A stretch of DNA of 64,000 bases from Kocuria sp. (GCA_030454085.1 JAKDJD010000009.1:15911-79910), one strand, 5' to 3'; counted from the stretch's first letter, positions 54,760-63,922 are shown. The notes: generated from the letters alone by a model not told the origin. A program made the numbers and translations.

Positions 54760-55941
54760 ATGGCGAGTGTCAGCCTTTCGAACGTCACATGCAGGTACCC
54801 GGGTGCGATGAGAGATTCGGTCTCTGACCTGAATCTCGACATCCACGACGGAGAGTTTCTGGTCCTCGTCGGGCCGTCCGGATGCGGGAAGTCCACGGTC
54901 CTGAGAATGTTGGCGGGCCTCGAAGAAGTGAGCGACGGCCGGATCTGGATCGGAGACCGGGACGCAACCCCTCTCCACCCCAAGGACCGCGACATTGCCA
55001 TGGTGTTCCAGAACTACGCGCTCTATCCGCATCTGACCGTCCGCGAAAACATCGGCTTCCCGCTCAAAATCGCCAAGTTCCCCAAGGCCAAACGCGACCG
55101 GCGAATCAAGGAAGCGGCCCGGCTGCTCGATCTCACCGATTACCTGGACCGCCGACCCAAGGCGCTGTCCGGGGGCCAACGTCAGCGCGTGGCCATGGGC
55201 AGAGCCATTGTCAGATCGCCTGAAATCTTCCTGATGGACGAACCGTTGTCCAACCTCGACGCGAAACTTCGGGTGCAGACGAGAAGCCAGATTTCCGAGC
55301 TGACGGAGCATCTCGGTGTCACCACGGTCTATGTCACTCACGACCAGACGGAAGCCATGACCATGGGCGACCGCGTCGCCGTGCTGAAGGACGGCCGACT
55401 CCAGCAAGTGGACACTCCGGCCAACCTCTACGACCACCCCGCCAACGAATTCGTGGCCGGGTTCATCGGTTCCCCCTCCATGAACGTCCTTTCAGGCACC
55501 GTCGAGCCCTGCGGCGTACGGCTTGACAACGCAACCATCGAATTCCCCGACGAGATGCGTGCACGGACCCTGAGCCCGACCGTGCACCTGGGGATCAGGC
55601 CAGAAGATCTCGAGGTCGTCGAGGCATCCGAGGGTTTCGAAGCACAGGTAGAACTCGTGGAGGAGCTGGGTGCGGACGCGTATGTCCACGTCTCGCTCCC
55701 CCGCCGATCGCCCATCACCATTGTTTCTCCGAACACGGAACGGCCGGCCCACATCATCGTCAGGACCACGGGACGAAGTCCGCTCAAACGGTTCGACCGC
55801 GTATGGTTGGCGCCGACCGGGCACTGCCACTTCTTCGACTCCGTTTCGGGGCACAATCTCGCTCACGATGAAGCCGCAGTCTTCTCGAACGACGAGCGGA
55901 GCACGGAGGTGGCACGCGCCAAGGGGTCCTCCGCCGCCTGA
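54760..55941 (+). CDS. Sugar ABC importer ATPase (MsiK/UgpC/MalK type)
   Basis: A 393-residue ATPase of carbohydrate uptake-1 transporters. Walker A is GPSGCGKST, the Q-loop is VFQNYALYPHLTV, the signature is LSGGQRQRVAMGRAI, Walker B is IFLMDEPLSNLDAKLR and the H-loop is VYVTHDQTEAM. A C-terminal TOBE/regulatory domain follows. The ATG at 54760 has AGGAG upstream. It is encoded apart from the binding protein and permeases (57345-60525) by the ROK gene, but both units carry a similar AT-rich site. It probably powers that transporter, or several, as MsiK does. Confidence 0.92.
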   Translation: MASVSLSNVTCRYPGAMRDSVSDLNLDIHDGEFLVLVGPSGCGKSTVLRMLAGLEEVSDGRIWIGDRDATPLHPKDRDIAMVFQNYALYPHLTVRENIGFPLKIAKFPKAKRDRRIKEAARLLDLTDYLDRRPKALSGGQRQRVAMGRAIVRSPEIFLMDEPLSNLDAKLRVQTRSQISELTEHLGVTTVYVTHDQTEAMTMGDRVAVLKDGRLQQVDTPANLYDHPANEFVAGFIGSPSMNVLSGTVEPCGVRLDNATIEFPDEMRARTLSPTVHLGIRPEDLEVVEASEGFEAQVELVEELGADAYVHVSLPRRSPITIVSPNTERPAHIIVRTTGRSPLKRFDRVWLAPTGHCHFFDSVSGHNLAHDEAAVFSNDERSTEVARAKGSSAA

Positions 55942-55993
55942 GCGTGTCCGCCGCGGCCAAGGCCCGGGTGCGGCAAAGAGGCCGCCGAGACCG

Positions 55994-57205
55994 CTAAAGC
56001 CCCTTGAGGGCCCGCTCCCGTACCCCTTCGATGGCCGCGAAAACAGCGCCATTGCACACGGCGTCCGCACCAGTGGCAGAAGCTGAGATCTTCAGCCACG
56101 GGGCATACAAATAATTCTGGACGGACTCCTGGATGCGCGACACCAGGCTGCTCAGCGCTGGGGCCATGCCCCCGGAAATCACTACCCCTTCGAGCCCGAG
56201 CGGCCCCGCCAGCAGAGCACAGACCCGAGCAATCCGATCGGCGACCTTGTCCACGATCTCTCGTGCGACGTCGTCCCCCTGGTCTGCCATCATGAAAACG
56301 TGCTCGGCGCGAATAGTCCCTTCCGACCACATCGACAGGCTTGTGGACGGGCCGGAACCTGCCTTTGCCCGCTCGATGGCTTCAACGGCAAGGACCTGAG
56401 CGCTGTACCCGGCGCCGTCGGCCCCTCCGACTCCATCCACCATGTGAAGAATCTCCAGCTCGCCAGCATTGCCCCGACGTTGCCTCAGGAGCTGCGAGTT
56501 CAATACGATCCCGGCCCCATACCTCCTCCCAACCAGCAACGCCGCGAAGGATGATTCCCGCAATTCCGGGTTGCAGTTCAGCTCGTTGAAGGCGGCCATG
56601 TTGGCGTCGTTCTCGACCCGAGCGAGCCATCCCCTGTCGTCGACCAGCCGGTTGAGACCGGGATTCATCGTGTGCCAGTACTCGTTCGGACCTTCGGGAG
56701 ACATCCCGTCGAGATCCACGGGAGCAGGGACGCCGAAGACCACCGAATCCACCGCGGTGGGCGAGACCGCAGCATCGACGAGCGCTTGGTCGATGGTTCG
56801 TACGATGGCATCTCGGCGCTGCTGCGGCGTTCCCCAACCGTGGCCCATCGAGTTCTGGGCCGTACCGAGGGAGGCGGCGGACAAATCTGCCACCGTCGCC
56901 TTGAGTCGATGCTGCCCCGCATCGACACCCACAACGATCTTTTTCCGCGCATTGAAGACATACCGCAGAGATGGGCGCCCCTTGGTGGAGGTGCCCGCAT
57001 CCCTGGAGTTCTCGGCCTCGACCAGCCATCCTTCGTCCGCCAGGTCCTTGCAAAGAGCCAGGACGGTAGCCCGGGTCAGACCGGTACTCTGCATCAGGGA
57101 GTTTGCCGTCATCGGCTCGCCCTTCCACATCGTGGCGAGTACCGTCCGGGCGTTCATCGACCGAACGACCCGAGAGGACCCCGCTCTGCTTGATCTGCCA
57201 CTCAC
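55994..57205 (-). CDS. ROK-family transcriptional repressor
   Basis: A 403-residue regulator. The winged HTH is at residues about 15-75 (MTANSLMQSTGLTRATVLAL). The ROK sugar-kinase-like domain follows (KKIVVGVDAGQHRLKATVAD, then VFGVPAPVDLDG and VENDANMAAFNEL). It resembles XylR/NagC-type repressors that sense a sugar. The cysteine cluster that binds zinc in many ROK proteins is not visible in the expected place (GELEILHMVDGVGG), so ligand handling may differ. It is divergent from the binding-protein gene and is the obvious regulator of the alpha-glucoside locus on both sides. Confidence 0.9.
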   Translation of the reverse strand: MSGRSSRAGSSRVVRSMNARTVLATMWKGEPMTANSLMQSTGLTRATVLALCKDLADEGWLVEAENSRDAGTSTKGRPSLRYVFNARKKIVVGVDAGQHRLKATVADLSAASLGTAQNSMGHGWGTPQQRRDAIVRTIDQALVDAAVSPTAVDSVVFGVPAPVDLDGMSPEGPNEYWHTMNPGLNRLVDDRGWLARVENDANMAAFNELNCNPELRESSFAALLVGRRYGAGIVLNSQLLRQRRGNAGELEILHMVDGVGGADGAGYSAQVLAVEAIERAKAGSGPSTSLSMWSEGTIRAEHVFMMADQGDDVAREIVDKVADRIARVCALLAGPLGLEGVVISGGMAPALSSLVSRIQESVQNYLYAPWLKISASATGADAVCNGAVFAAIEGVRERALKGL

Positions 57206-57283
57206 TGCCCGGCCTCCATTCTGCGTTCCCCGGCTCTGTCCTCGCCCTTGTGGATCTGTATTAGTCCAGGGTATTGCCTCTCT

Positions 57284-57305
57284 TTTATTTAGTGGATATA
57301 TTTAA
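57284..57305. promoter_or_regulatory. AT-rich operator-like site in ROK/SBP gap
   Basis: A 22-bp block starting TTTATTTAGTGG and ending ATATATTTAA. In reverse complement it matches the site at 54700-54720 at about 14 of 18 positions, including CTAAATAAA. It lies 79 bp from the ROK start and 40 bp from the binding-protein start, well placed to control both. Confidence 0.65.
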
Positions 57306-57344
57306 TGCCACTGATGAACGTGTTCTAGAACACAGGAGGCCAAC

Positions 57345-58631
57345 GTGGAGGGCAAGGGTGTCATGAGTGCGCACACGCTGAGTCGGCGAGCCATGATCGG
57401 CGCTTCGTTGGGCGCCCTCGGTCTCGGCCTCGCGGGATGTGGGTGGACGAATCGCTCCAGCGAGGTAAGGCTCTACCAGTCGAAGCCAGAAGCTATTCCC
57501 TACTTCAGAAAAGTTGTGGATCGCTTCAATGCGGCCCAGGGAGACCTCCTCAAGGCCGTGCACGATACGGCGTCCAACCTCTCATCGGGCTTCGCTCGGG
57601 CTGCTCCCCCAGATCTCGGATTGCTGAACTACAACTACGAGATGGCTCGGTTCCAGGAGCGTGGAGAGCTCTCGGACTTGTCCGACATAGCCCGCGAGGC
57701 GGGGATCGCTCCACGCTTCATGGAGCTTGTAGACCAGTACCCCACGTATCCGGATCGAGTAAGCACGATTCCATACTCCGTTACCTCGGCTGCAACTCTC
57801 TACAACAAAGAGATCTTCGACAAACACGGTCTCGACGTCCCTCGGACCCACTCAGAGTTCCTTGACGTGTGCGATGCCCTCCTGGAAGCCGGTGAGACCC
57901 CCATCTGCCTGACGTCTGCCGCGGCGTGGACCGTCGCCCAGGGCATCGTCGACTACAGCATCGGTGGCTCGATCGACGTCGCTGACTTCTTCAGCACATT
58001 GCGCGAGCAGGGCGACCAAGTGGACCCGGACTCGGAGTATTCCTTCAGCCGGAACTTTCGGGAGCCCTTGCGCAAGGCTCTGACCATCGCTGACAAATAC
58101 GCCAACAAGAATGCAACCGGACTCAAGTACGGAGACGGAAACGTCGCCTTCGCCCGAGGGAAGGCGGCAATGTATTTCCAAGGCCCCTGGGCGCTCCCAG
58201 ACATTCTGAAACTGAATCCCCAAGCAGAGCTCGGAGTGTTCCCCCTGCCGATGACGGAGCGCGCGGAAGACCTCAAGGTCAGAGTCAATCTGGACCTGGC
58301 CTTGTGGATCCCGGAAAAGGCCAAGAATCCCGATGCCGCCCGGAAGCTTCTCCGCTACCTCATCACCCCCGAGGTGGCTGACAACTACAACGAAAAGAAC
58401 CTGGGGTATTCCGTCCGAGAGGGCGCTCCAGCGGCGACCGACCCGCGCCTGGGGGACATGCAAAAATACGTCGACCGAGCGGCCTTCTACCAAGGTGTCT
58501 CCACCGCGGTGCCCAAGACGATCCCGTTTGAGAGCTATATGCAGGGTTTGTTCACCGGAGACGACCTGGAGAAGACCTTGAAAACCCTCGATGGAGATTG
58601 GCAACGTCTCGCTCGCCGTCAGACGACGTAG
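57345..58631 (+). CDS. Sugar ABC transporter substrate-binding lipoprotein
   Basis: A 428-residue extracellular binding protein. A signal peptide with twin arginines (LSRRAMIGASLGALGLGL) ends in the lipobox LAGC. The mature part has the MalE-type fold markers YNKEIFDKHGLDVPRTHSEF, KAAMYFQGPWALPDI and AARKLLRYLITPEVADNYN. It captures an oligosaccharide for the two permeases that follow. The GTG at 57345 has AGGAGG upstream; an ATG six codons later is also possible. The AT-rich ROK-type site lies just upstream. The GH13 gene at the end of the operon suggests alpha-glucosides as substrate. Confidence 0.92.
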   Translation: MEGKGVMSAHTLSRRAMIGASLGALGLGLAGCGWTNRSSEVRLYQSKPEAIPYFRKVVDRFNAAQGDLLKAVHDTASNLSSGFARAAPPDLGLLNYNYEMARFQERGELSDLSDIAREAGIAPRFMELVDQYPTYPDRVSTIPYSVTSAATLYNKEIFDKHGLDVPRTHSEFLDVCDALLEAGETPICLTSAAAWTVAQGIVDYSIGGSIDVADFFSTLREQGDQVDPDSEYSFSRNFREPLRKALTIADKYANKNATGLKYGDGNVAFARGKAAMYFQGPWALPDILKLNPQAELGVFPLPMTERAEDLKVRVNLDLALWIPEKAKNPDAARKLLRYLITPEVADNYNEKNLGYSVREGAPAATDPRLGDMQKYVDRAAFYQGVSTAVPKTIPFESYMQGLFTGDDLEKTLKTLDGDWQRLARRQTT

Positions 58632-58678
58632 CTTCTTCCGCACCCGCCCTGCGAGACGTCTAGACCGAAAGACGAGTC

Positions 58679-59605
58679 ATGACAACTGATACCTCACCAT
58701 CTCGGACCAATCGACGCCGGAGTCACCGGCTTGCTCAACCTCGAACAAGACGACGCATCGAACCGGTTTACTATCTGTTCCTCCTCCCTGCCCTGGCCCT
58801 GTTCACTCTGTGCATCACCTTTCCGGCTCTCATGGGGATCTTCTTCAGCTTCACCGATTCGGTCGGATTCGGCGGCTTCCACTGGATCGGCCTCAAGAAC
58901 TACGCGGTGCTGTTCTCCGATCCCAGTATGTTGAGGGTCTACGGATTTACCATCGGGATCGCGCTGGCCACCGTCGTCGTCGTCAACATCGTCGCACTGT
59001 TCCTGGCGATCGGACTGACCAGCAACATCAGGTTTCGCACCCTCCTGCGGACTGTATTCGTGCTTCCGATGGTCGTCTCGGCCATCATTATCGCCTTCGT
59101 ATTCCAGTTCATCTTCTCCACCACGCTTCCCGGAATTGCCGAGAGCATCGGATTCGCGCCGCTGACGCATTCGATCCTGGCCGATCCGCATCTTGCGTGG
59201 ATCGCGATCGTCTTGGTCACTGCCTGGCAGGCGACGCCCCAGGCAACGCTCATCTACATTGCGGCTCTGGTGACAATTCCAGATGACGTCTACGAGGCCT
59301 CGTCCCTCGACGGCGCAAGTCCCTGGCAACAGCTGTCACGCATTACCGTGCCCATGATTTCCGGATATGTACTGATCAACGTGATTCTCGGTTTCAAGAA
59401 CTTCCTGAGTTCCTACGACATCATCGTCGGTCTGACCGACGGCGGCCCCGGAACCGCGACGAGATCGGTGGCCATGTCGATCTTCAAGGGATTCGAGACT
59501 GGCGATTATGCCTACCAAATGGCCAATTCCGTGATCTTCTTCCTGATCACCCTGGCAATCGCCGTTTTGCACCTGAGAATTTCCCGAGGAAAGGCGAGCA
59601 TCTGA
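58679..59605 (+). CDS. Sugar ABC transporter permease (MalF/UgpA type)
   Basis: A 308-residue inner-membrane permease with six hydrophobic segments. The EAA loop that docks the ATPase is DVYEASSLDGASPWQQLSRI near residue 200. The N-terminus is basic and short. It forms a heterodimer with the product of the next gene, whose ATG overlaps this stop by one base. The 48-bp gap after the binding-protein gene and the shared orientation place it in one operon. The ATPase is probably the one encoded at 54760. Confidence 0.93.
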   Translation: MTTDTSPSRTNRRRSHRLAQPRTRRRIEPVYYLFLLPALALFTLCITFPALMGIFFSFTDSVGFGGFHWIGLKNYAVLFSDPSMLRVYGFTIGIALATVVVVNIVALFLAIGLTSNIRFRTLLRTVFVLPMVVSAIIIAFVFQFIFSTTLPGIAESIGFAPLTHSILADPHLAWIAIVLVTAWQATPQATLIYIAALVTIPDDVYEASSLDGASPWQQLSRITVPMISGYVLINVILGFKNFLSSYDIIVGLTDGGPGTATRSVAMSIFKGFETGDYAYQMANSVIFFLITLAIAVLHLRISRGKASI

Positions 59606-60525
59606 TGTCCGCAACCATGATGACCCCGCCCCCGGAGGATTTGCGCGAACCCGCTTCCTCGGTCCGCCCGACGCAACGAACAGCATCACCGCGGCCCCGA
59701 GCAAGCCGAACCACCAGGGCCTGGGTACGGACCCTCGTGCTGGGCGTGTGCTCACTCGCGGTGCTCCTGCCCTTCCTCGTTGGCATCTCCATGGCCTTCA
59801 AGACAACAGACCAGGCCGTGGAGGGACAAGCATTCGATCTGCCCCGGCCGTGGTCCCTGGAAGGTTTCCGTGAAGCGTGGGAACTGACGAATTTCCCCAC
59901 GGTGTTCACGGTGTCCTTGACGATCACGGTCATCAGCGTCATCGGTTCGGTGTTGCTGAGTGCCATGGCCTCCTACGCGATCGCGCGCCATTGGCACCGC
60001 CCGTTCTTCCGGTTCTCCTGTTACTACTTGTTGGCAGCGATGTTTCTGCCGTTCCCGGTCTTGGCCCTGTCGCAGGTCAAGCTCAGCGGGTACGTCGGGT
60101 TGGCGAACCCCGCTGGCGTCATCCTGTTGCACATCATGTTCCAGCTGTCCTTCAACGTCATGCTCTTCACCGCATTCATCCGCGGTCTGCCGGAGGAGCT
60201 CGAGGAGAGCGCACGAGTGGACGGCGCTTCAACGGGACGGATTTTCTGGACTCTGATCTTTCCGCTCATGGGGCCGATGACGGCGACCGTCGCCATCTTC
60301 ACGCTCCTGGCGTCCTGGAACGATTTCATGATGCCGTCAATGATCATCGCCAATCCTGACATGCAGACGCTCCCCGTGGTCCAGAAGATCTTCCAAGAGC
60401 AATTCAGCAACAGCTACAACATTGCTTTCGCCTCCTACCTGCTGGCCATCGGCCCATCGGTCATCGCCTACGTGGTCTGTCAGCGGTGGGTCATGTCGGG
60501 CCTGACGCAGGGCGCACTCAAATAG
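59605..60525 (+). CDS. Sugar ABC transporter permease (MalG/UgpE type)
   Basis: A 306-residue permease, partner of the preceding MalF-type protein. It has a long polar N-terminus, about 35 residues, before the first helix. Six membrane segments follow, and the EAA loop is PEELEESARVDGASTGRIFW near residue 195. Translation is coupled to the upstream permease by a TGATG overlap. The GH13 enzyme gene begins 45 bp later, completing a binding protein-permease-permease-hydrolase operon. Confidence 0.93.
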   Translation: MSATMMTPPPEDLREPASSVRPTQRTASPRPRASRTTRAWVRTLVLGVCSLAVLLPFLVGISMAFKTTDQAVEGQAFDLPRPWSLEGFREAWELTNFPTVFTVSLTITVISVIGSVLLSAMASYAIARHWHRPFFRFSCYYLLAAMFLPFPVLALSQVKLSGYVGLANPAGVILLHIMFQLSFNVMLFTAFIRGLPEELEESARVDGASTGRIFWTLIFPLMGPMTATVAIFTLLASWNDFMMPSMIIANPDMQTLPVVQKIFQEQFSNSYNIAFASYLLAIGPSVIAYVVCQRWVMSGLTQGALK

Positions 60526-60570
60526 TCACCGCATTTTTGTCTCTCACCCCCTCTCCCGAAAGGACCTCAG

Positions 60571-62244
60571 TTGGCAGTCTCAACAACCGAACAATCACTC
60601 GCAACGGCTCCCTCCCACCAAGGTGCTGACTGGTGGCGACAGGCGGTGGTGTACCAGATCTACCCCCGTTCATTCGCAGACCAGGACGACAACGGAATTG
60701 GCGACCTCCGGGGAGTTGCTTCCCGAGTCCCGTATTTGAAGACCTTGGGGATCGATGCCGTCTGGCTCAGCCCCTTCTATCCGTCGAAACTGGCTGACGG
60801 TGGCTACGACGTCTCCGACTACCGGGATGTCGACCCCAAGATCGGCACCTTGCAGGATTTCGACGACATGGTCGCGGCGCTGCACGAGGCGGGTCTCAGA
60901 CTGATCGTTGATATCGTCCCGAACCACACCTCCGACCAGCACGAGTGGTTCCAGGAGGCGCTCGCCTCCGACCGGGGCTCCGCGGCCCGCGACCGGTACG
61001 TGTTCCGCGACGGTTCAGCCCCGGATGGCAACGAACCCCCCGCAGACTGGGAATCAATCTTCGGCGGGCCGGCGTGGACTCAAATTGCGGACGGTCAGTG
61101 GTACCTGCACAACTTCGCCCCGGAACAGCCCGACCTCAATTGGGAGAATGAGGAGGTCAGGGAAGACTTCCGCAAGACACTTCGCTTTTGGTCCGAACGG
61201 GGCGTGGATGGCTTCCGGATCGACGTCGCCCACGGACTCGCAAAGGATCTCTCGGATCCTCTGCCGAGCCAGGCGCAACTCGATGCCATGCCTCATGACG
61301 GCAACCATCCCCTGTGGGACCGGGACGAAGTCCACGAGATCTACGCCGACTGGAGGAAAGTCTTCGACGAATTCGATCCGCCGAGGACCGCCGTCGCCGA
61401 GGCATGGGTCGAGTCCGACCGCAGGCCCCAGTACGCGAGTCCCTCCGGGCTGGGGCAGGCCTTCAACTTCGATCTTCTGTCCGCAACGTTCGAGCCGGTC
61501 AGTTTCCGCCAGATCGTGTCCTTCAACCTGGCCCTCGCCGAGGAGTCCGGGTCATCGAGCACGTGGGTCCTGTCCAATCACGACGTCGTCCGCCACGCGA
61601 CGCGCTACGGGTTGCCGACGCGCGCCGGAAGCACGAACAAGGAGGTCGGCAACGAGTGGTTGCTCTCCGGTGGGCCCGAGAGCCAGCTCGACAGGGAAAC
61701 CGGGATCCTCCGGGCGCGAGCAGCAACGCTGTTCGAGTTGGCCCTTCCCGGAAGCGCTTACCTTTTCCAGGGCGAGGAGCTGGGTCTCCACGAAGTCGCC
61801 GATATCCCGGAGAGCGAGCGTCAGGATCCGACGTACTTCAGAAACCGTGGGGTCGACATCGGGCGCGATGGATGCCGGGTGCCCCTGCCCTGGTCCTCGA
61901 GCGGGACGAGTCTCGGATTCGGTGAGGCCGGTTCCCATCTGTCCCAGCCGGCCTGGTTCAGCCAGTATGCCGTGGACGCCGAAGATGCGGATCCGGAGTC
62001 GACACTGAACCTGTACCGGCGGGCCCTGGCCCTCAGACGGGAGTGGCTGACCGCCGAATCTCTCACGTGGGTCGAGCACACCGACCCTGATGTTCTGGTC
62101 TTCCGCCGCCCCAACGGGTGGGTGTGCGCAACGAATTTCGGAAATTCGCCGGCCGAGCTTCCTGAGGGCGAGATCATGCTGACCAGCTCACCGTTGGAGG
62201 ACGGCAAGATGGCCGGGAACTCGAGCGTCTGGCTGCGGGGGTAG
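60571..62244 (+). CDS. GH13 alpha-glucosidase (oligo-1,6-glucosidase/AglA-like)
   Basis: A 557-residue cytoplasmic alpha-glucosidase. The barrel opening is WWRQAVVYQIYPRSFADQDD. The catalytic residues fit GH13: nucleophile Asp218 in GFRIDVAHG, acid/base Glu277 in AEAWVES and the stabilising Asp338 in LSNHDVVRH. The DIVPNHTSDQHEWF motif is characteristic of the oligo-alpha-glucosidase branch. It would cleave imported maltose-, isomaltose- or sucrose-type sugars to glucose. The start is TTG at 60571, with AAAGGA nine bases before. It is the last gene of the ROK-controlled uptake operon. Confidence 0.92.
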   Translation: MAVSTTEQSLATAPSHQGADWWRQAVVYQIYPRSFADQDDNGIGDLRGVASRVPYLKTLGIDAVWLSPFYPSKLADGGYDVSDYRDVDPKIGTLQDFDDMVAALHEAGLRLIVDIVPNHTSDQHEWFQEALASDRGSAARDRYVFRDGSAPDGNEPPADWESIFGGPAWTQIADGQWYLHNFAPEQPDLNWENEEVREDFRKTLRFWSERGVDGFRIDVAHGLAKDLSDPLPSQAQLDAMPHDGNHPLWDRDEVHEIYADWRKVFDEFDPPRTAVAEAWVESDRRPQYASPSGLGQAFNFDLLSATFEPVSFRQIVSFNLALAEESGSSSTWVLSNHDVVRHATRYGLPTRAGSTNKEVGNEWLLSGGPESQLDRETGILRARAATLFELALPGSAYLFQGEELGLHEVADIPESERQDPTYFRNRGVDIGRDGCRVPLPWSSSGTSLGFGEAGSHLSQPAWFSQYAVDAEDADPESTLNLYRRALALRREWLTAESLTWVEHTDPDVLVFRRPNGWVCATNFGNSPAELPEGEIMLTSSPLEDGKMAGNSSVWLRG

Positions 62245-62264
62245 ACCGGAGCTAGTATCGCCGC

Positions 62265-62894
62265 ATGAACAAACCGGTGGATCCACTCCGTCTCAGCGTC
62301 GTCCTGTTCGAGGGATTCGAACTGTTGGACGTCTTCGGTCCTGTCGAGCTCCTGAGCAAGTCGCCCCATTGTCGAATCATGTGGTGCGGTCCCGAGGTTG
62401 GTCCGGTCGCGAGTTCCCAGGGCGTCGGCGTCGTCTCCGAGATCGCGTACGACGACGTCGCAGGCGCCGAAACGGACGTGCTTCTGGTTCCAGGGGGCGC
62501 GGGCACGCGGCCACTGGCGCGGGATGCCGATTTCCTCGGGTGGCTGGCCGGCGTGGGCGCCGCGTGCCCGTTGGTCGGTTCGGTGTGCACCGGTTCGGCG
62601 CTGCTGGCGGCCGCGGGCCTGCTCGACGGGTACTGCGCAACGACCAACAAGAAGGCCTTCGAGTGGGCCACCAGTTGCGGACCGGATGTCGAGTGGGTCG
62701 CGAAGGCCCGATGGGTCAGGGACCGGGACCGGTGGACGTCGTCGGGAGTCGCCGCGGGGATGGACATGACGCACGCCCTGATGACGGATCTCCTGGGCGC
62801 GGAGGACGCCGACGCCGCAACCCGGGCCATCGAGTACGAACCGCATCGTGACAGTTTCTGGGACCCCTTCGCGAAGGTCTACGGGCTGGCGTAG
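62265..62894 (+). CDS. DJ-1/PfpI-family protein (AraC-N-terminal-like, no HTH)
   Basis: A 209-residue DJ-1/PfpI-fold protein. The N-terminus LSVVLFEGFELLDVFGPVEL and the nucleophile elbow GSVCTGSALLAAAGLLDG (Cys108) match the amidase-like domain found in GlxA/AraC regulators. The ATTNKKAFEWA and SSGVAAGMDMTHALM segments also match, but no DNA-binding domain follows. Stand-alone members include isonitrile hydratase-like enzymes. It starts 20 bp after the GH13 gene, so it may read through from that operon. The function is unknown. Confidence 0.85.
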   Translation: MNKPVDPLRLSVVLFEGFELLDVFGPVELLSKSPHCRIMWCGPEVGPVASSQGVGVVSEIAYDDVAGAETDVLLVPGGAGTRPLARDADFLGWLAGVGAACPLVGSVCTGSALLAAAGLLDGYCATTNKKAFEWATSCGPDVEWVAKARWVRDRDRWTSSGVAAGMDMTHALMTDLLGAEDADAATRAIEYEPHRDSFWDPFAKVYGLA

Positions 62895-63025
62895 CGGCTG
62901 GCGGGAGGCGCTGCCGGGAGCCGCGCGGAAGCTGCGGTCAGGCGGTTCGGACGGGCGGTTCGGACGGGCCCGGTCGAGGGCCGGACCCCGGCGGAGAACC
63001 GCCCGCCCGACACCCATGACGTACC

Positions 63026-63724
63026 GTGAGGTGCGTGATAGGTCACTATGAGGCAATTTTGTTCGATATCGACGGGACACTCGTCGATTCCACGGCCGCC
63101 GTCGAACGCACGTGGAGGACGTGGGCTGCCGAGCACGATCTCGACGCCGCCCACATTCTGAGCATCTGCCACGGGGTTCGCTCGGAGGACGTCGTCGCCA
63201 GGTATCTGCCGGCATCGGAAATTCCGGCCGCAACCATCGAGCTGGAAGACATGGAATTACAAGATCTGGAGGGGGTGACGGCCCTCCCCTGCGCGGCTGA
63301 TGTGTTGGGCCGACTCCCCGAGCCTCGTTGGGCCGCGGTGACCTCCGGATCCGGGCGTCTGATGCGCAAGCGACTCTCTGCCGCGGGCCTGCCGGTTCCC
63401 GACATCTTGATCGCCGCGGACGACGTCGTCGCGGGCAAGCCCGATCCCGAGGGTTACCGCAACGCAGCCGAGGCTCTCGGCTCACCCATCGACCGGTGCC
63501 TTGTCATCGAAGACGCCCCGGCCGGCATCGCCGCTGGTCGCGCCGCGGGTGCGACCGTGCTCGCCGTGTGCACCTCACACCAGCGGGCCGAGGTCGCCGA
63601 CGCCGACGTCGTCGTCGATTCCCTGACCGACGTGTCGGTCACGGTCGGACCCGACGGCATCCAGGTTGAGGAGGCTCCGGCCGACCGGGCTCCGGCTGAC
63701 CGGGCTACGGTCGAGGACGGATGA
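63026..63724 (+). CDS. HAD-superfamily sugar phosphatase-like protein
   Basis: A roughly 230-residue HAD phosphatase of the beta-phosphoglucomutase/2-deoxyglucose-6-phosphatase type. Motif I is LFDIDGTLVDST, motif II is VTSGSGRLM, motif III is AGKPDPEGY and motif IV is VIEDAPAGIAAG. A four-helix cap lies between I and II. It would dephosphorylate a sugar or polyol phosphate. Two GTG starts, at 63026 and 63035, are possible. The last 20 residues repeat an APADRA-like unit from a short tandem DNA repeat, so the C-terminus is low-complexity and may have grown by slippage. Confidence 0.87.
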   Translation: MRCVIGHYEAILFDIDGTLVDSTAAVERTWRTWAAEHDLDAAHILSICHGVRSEDVVARYLPASEIPAATIELEDMELQDLEGVTALPCAADVLGRLPEPRWAAVTSGSGRLMRKRLSAAGLPVPDILIAADDVVAGKPDPEGYRNAAEALGSPIDRCLVIEDAPAGIAAGRAAGATVLAVCTSHQRAEVADADVVVDSLTDVSVTVGPDGIQVEEAPADRAPADRATVEDG

Positions 63725-63750
63725 GGACACCGCCTGATAACGGCTGAGGC

Positions 63751-63806
63751 TCTGGGCTCTGGGCTCTGGGCTCTGGGCTCTGGGCTCTGGGCTCTGGGCT
63801 CTGGGC
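63751..63806. repeat. Tandem 7-bp repeat (TCTGGGC)x8
   Basis: Eight uninterrupted copies of TCTGGGC follow the HAD phosphatase gene by 27 bp. The period of seven and perfect copies suggest polymerase slippage and strain-to-strain copy-number variation. It is intergenic. The reverse strand reads through it as a repeating AQSPEPR peptide, which I do not regard as a gene. Confidence 0.9.
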
Positions 63807-63829
63807 GGAGTCTGGCGCATGTGTTCAGA

Positions 63830-63922
63830 GGCGGTTACCCGATTCGGTGCCGCTTACCGCCGTTAGGAGGCGGTTGAACCAGCACCTAACGGGGGAAAAG
63901 GCCTGACAATCGGGTAACCGCC
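63830..63922. repeat. Nested inverted-repeat intergenic element
   Basis: A perfect 15-bp outer pair, GGCGGTTACCCGATT at 63830-63844 and its complement at 63908-63922, encloses an inner pair CCGTTAGG (63860-63867) and CCTAACGG (63885-63892) and the tract GGGGGAAAAGGCC. The layout recalls the 130-bp repeat at 38171 and 46701, which also has nested pairs and a (A)AAAGGCC-like loop, although the arm sequences differ. No gene is inside. Confidence 0.75.

Noticed and set aside
62265..62894. GlxA/AraC-type transcription regulator
   Set aside because: The DJ-1/PfpI domain fits, but the protein ends before any AraC helix-turn-helix.
63751..63806. CRISPR-like array
   Set aside because: The units are 7 bp and contiguous with no spacers, and there are no cas genes; it is a simple tandem repeat.
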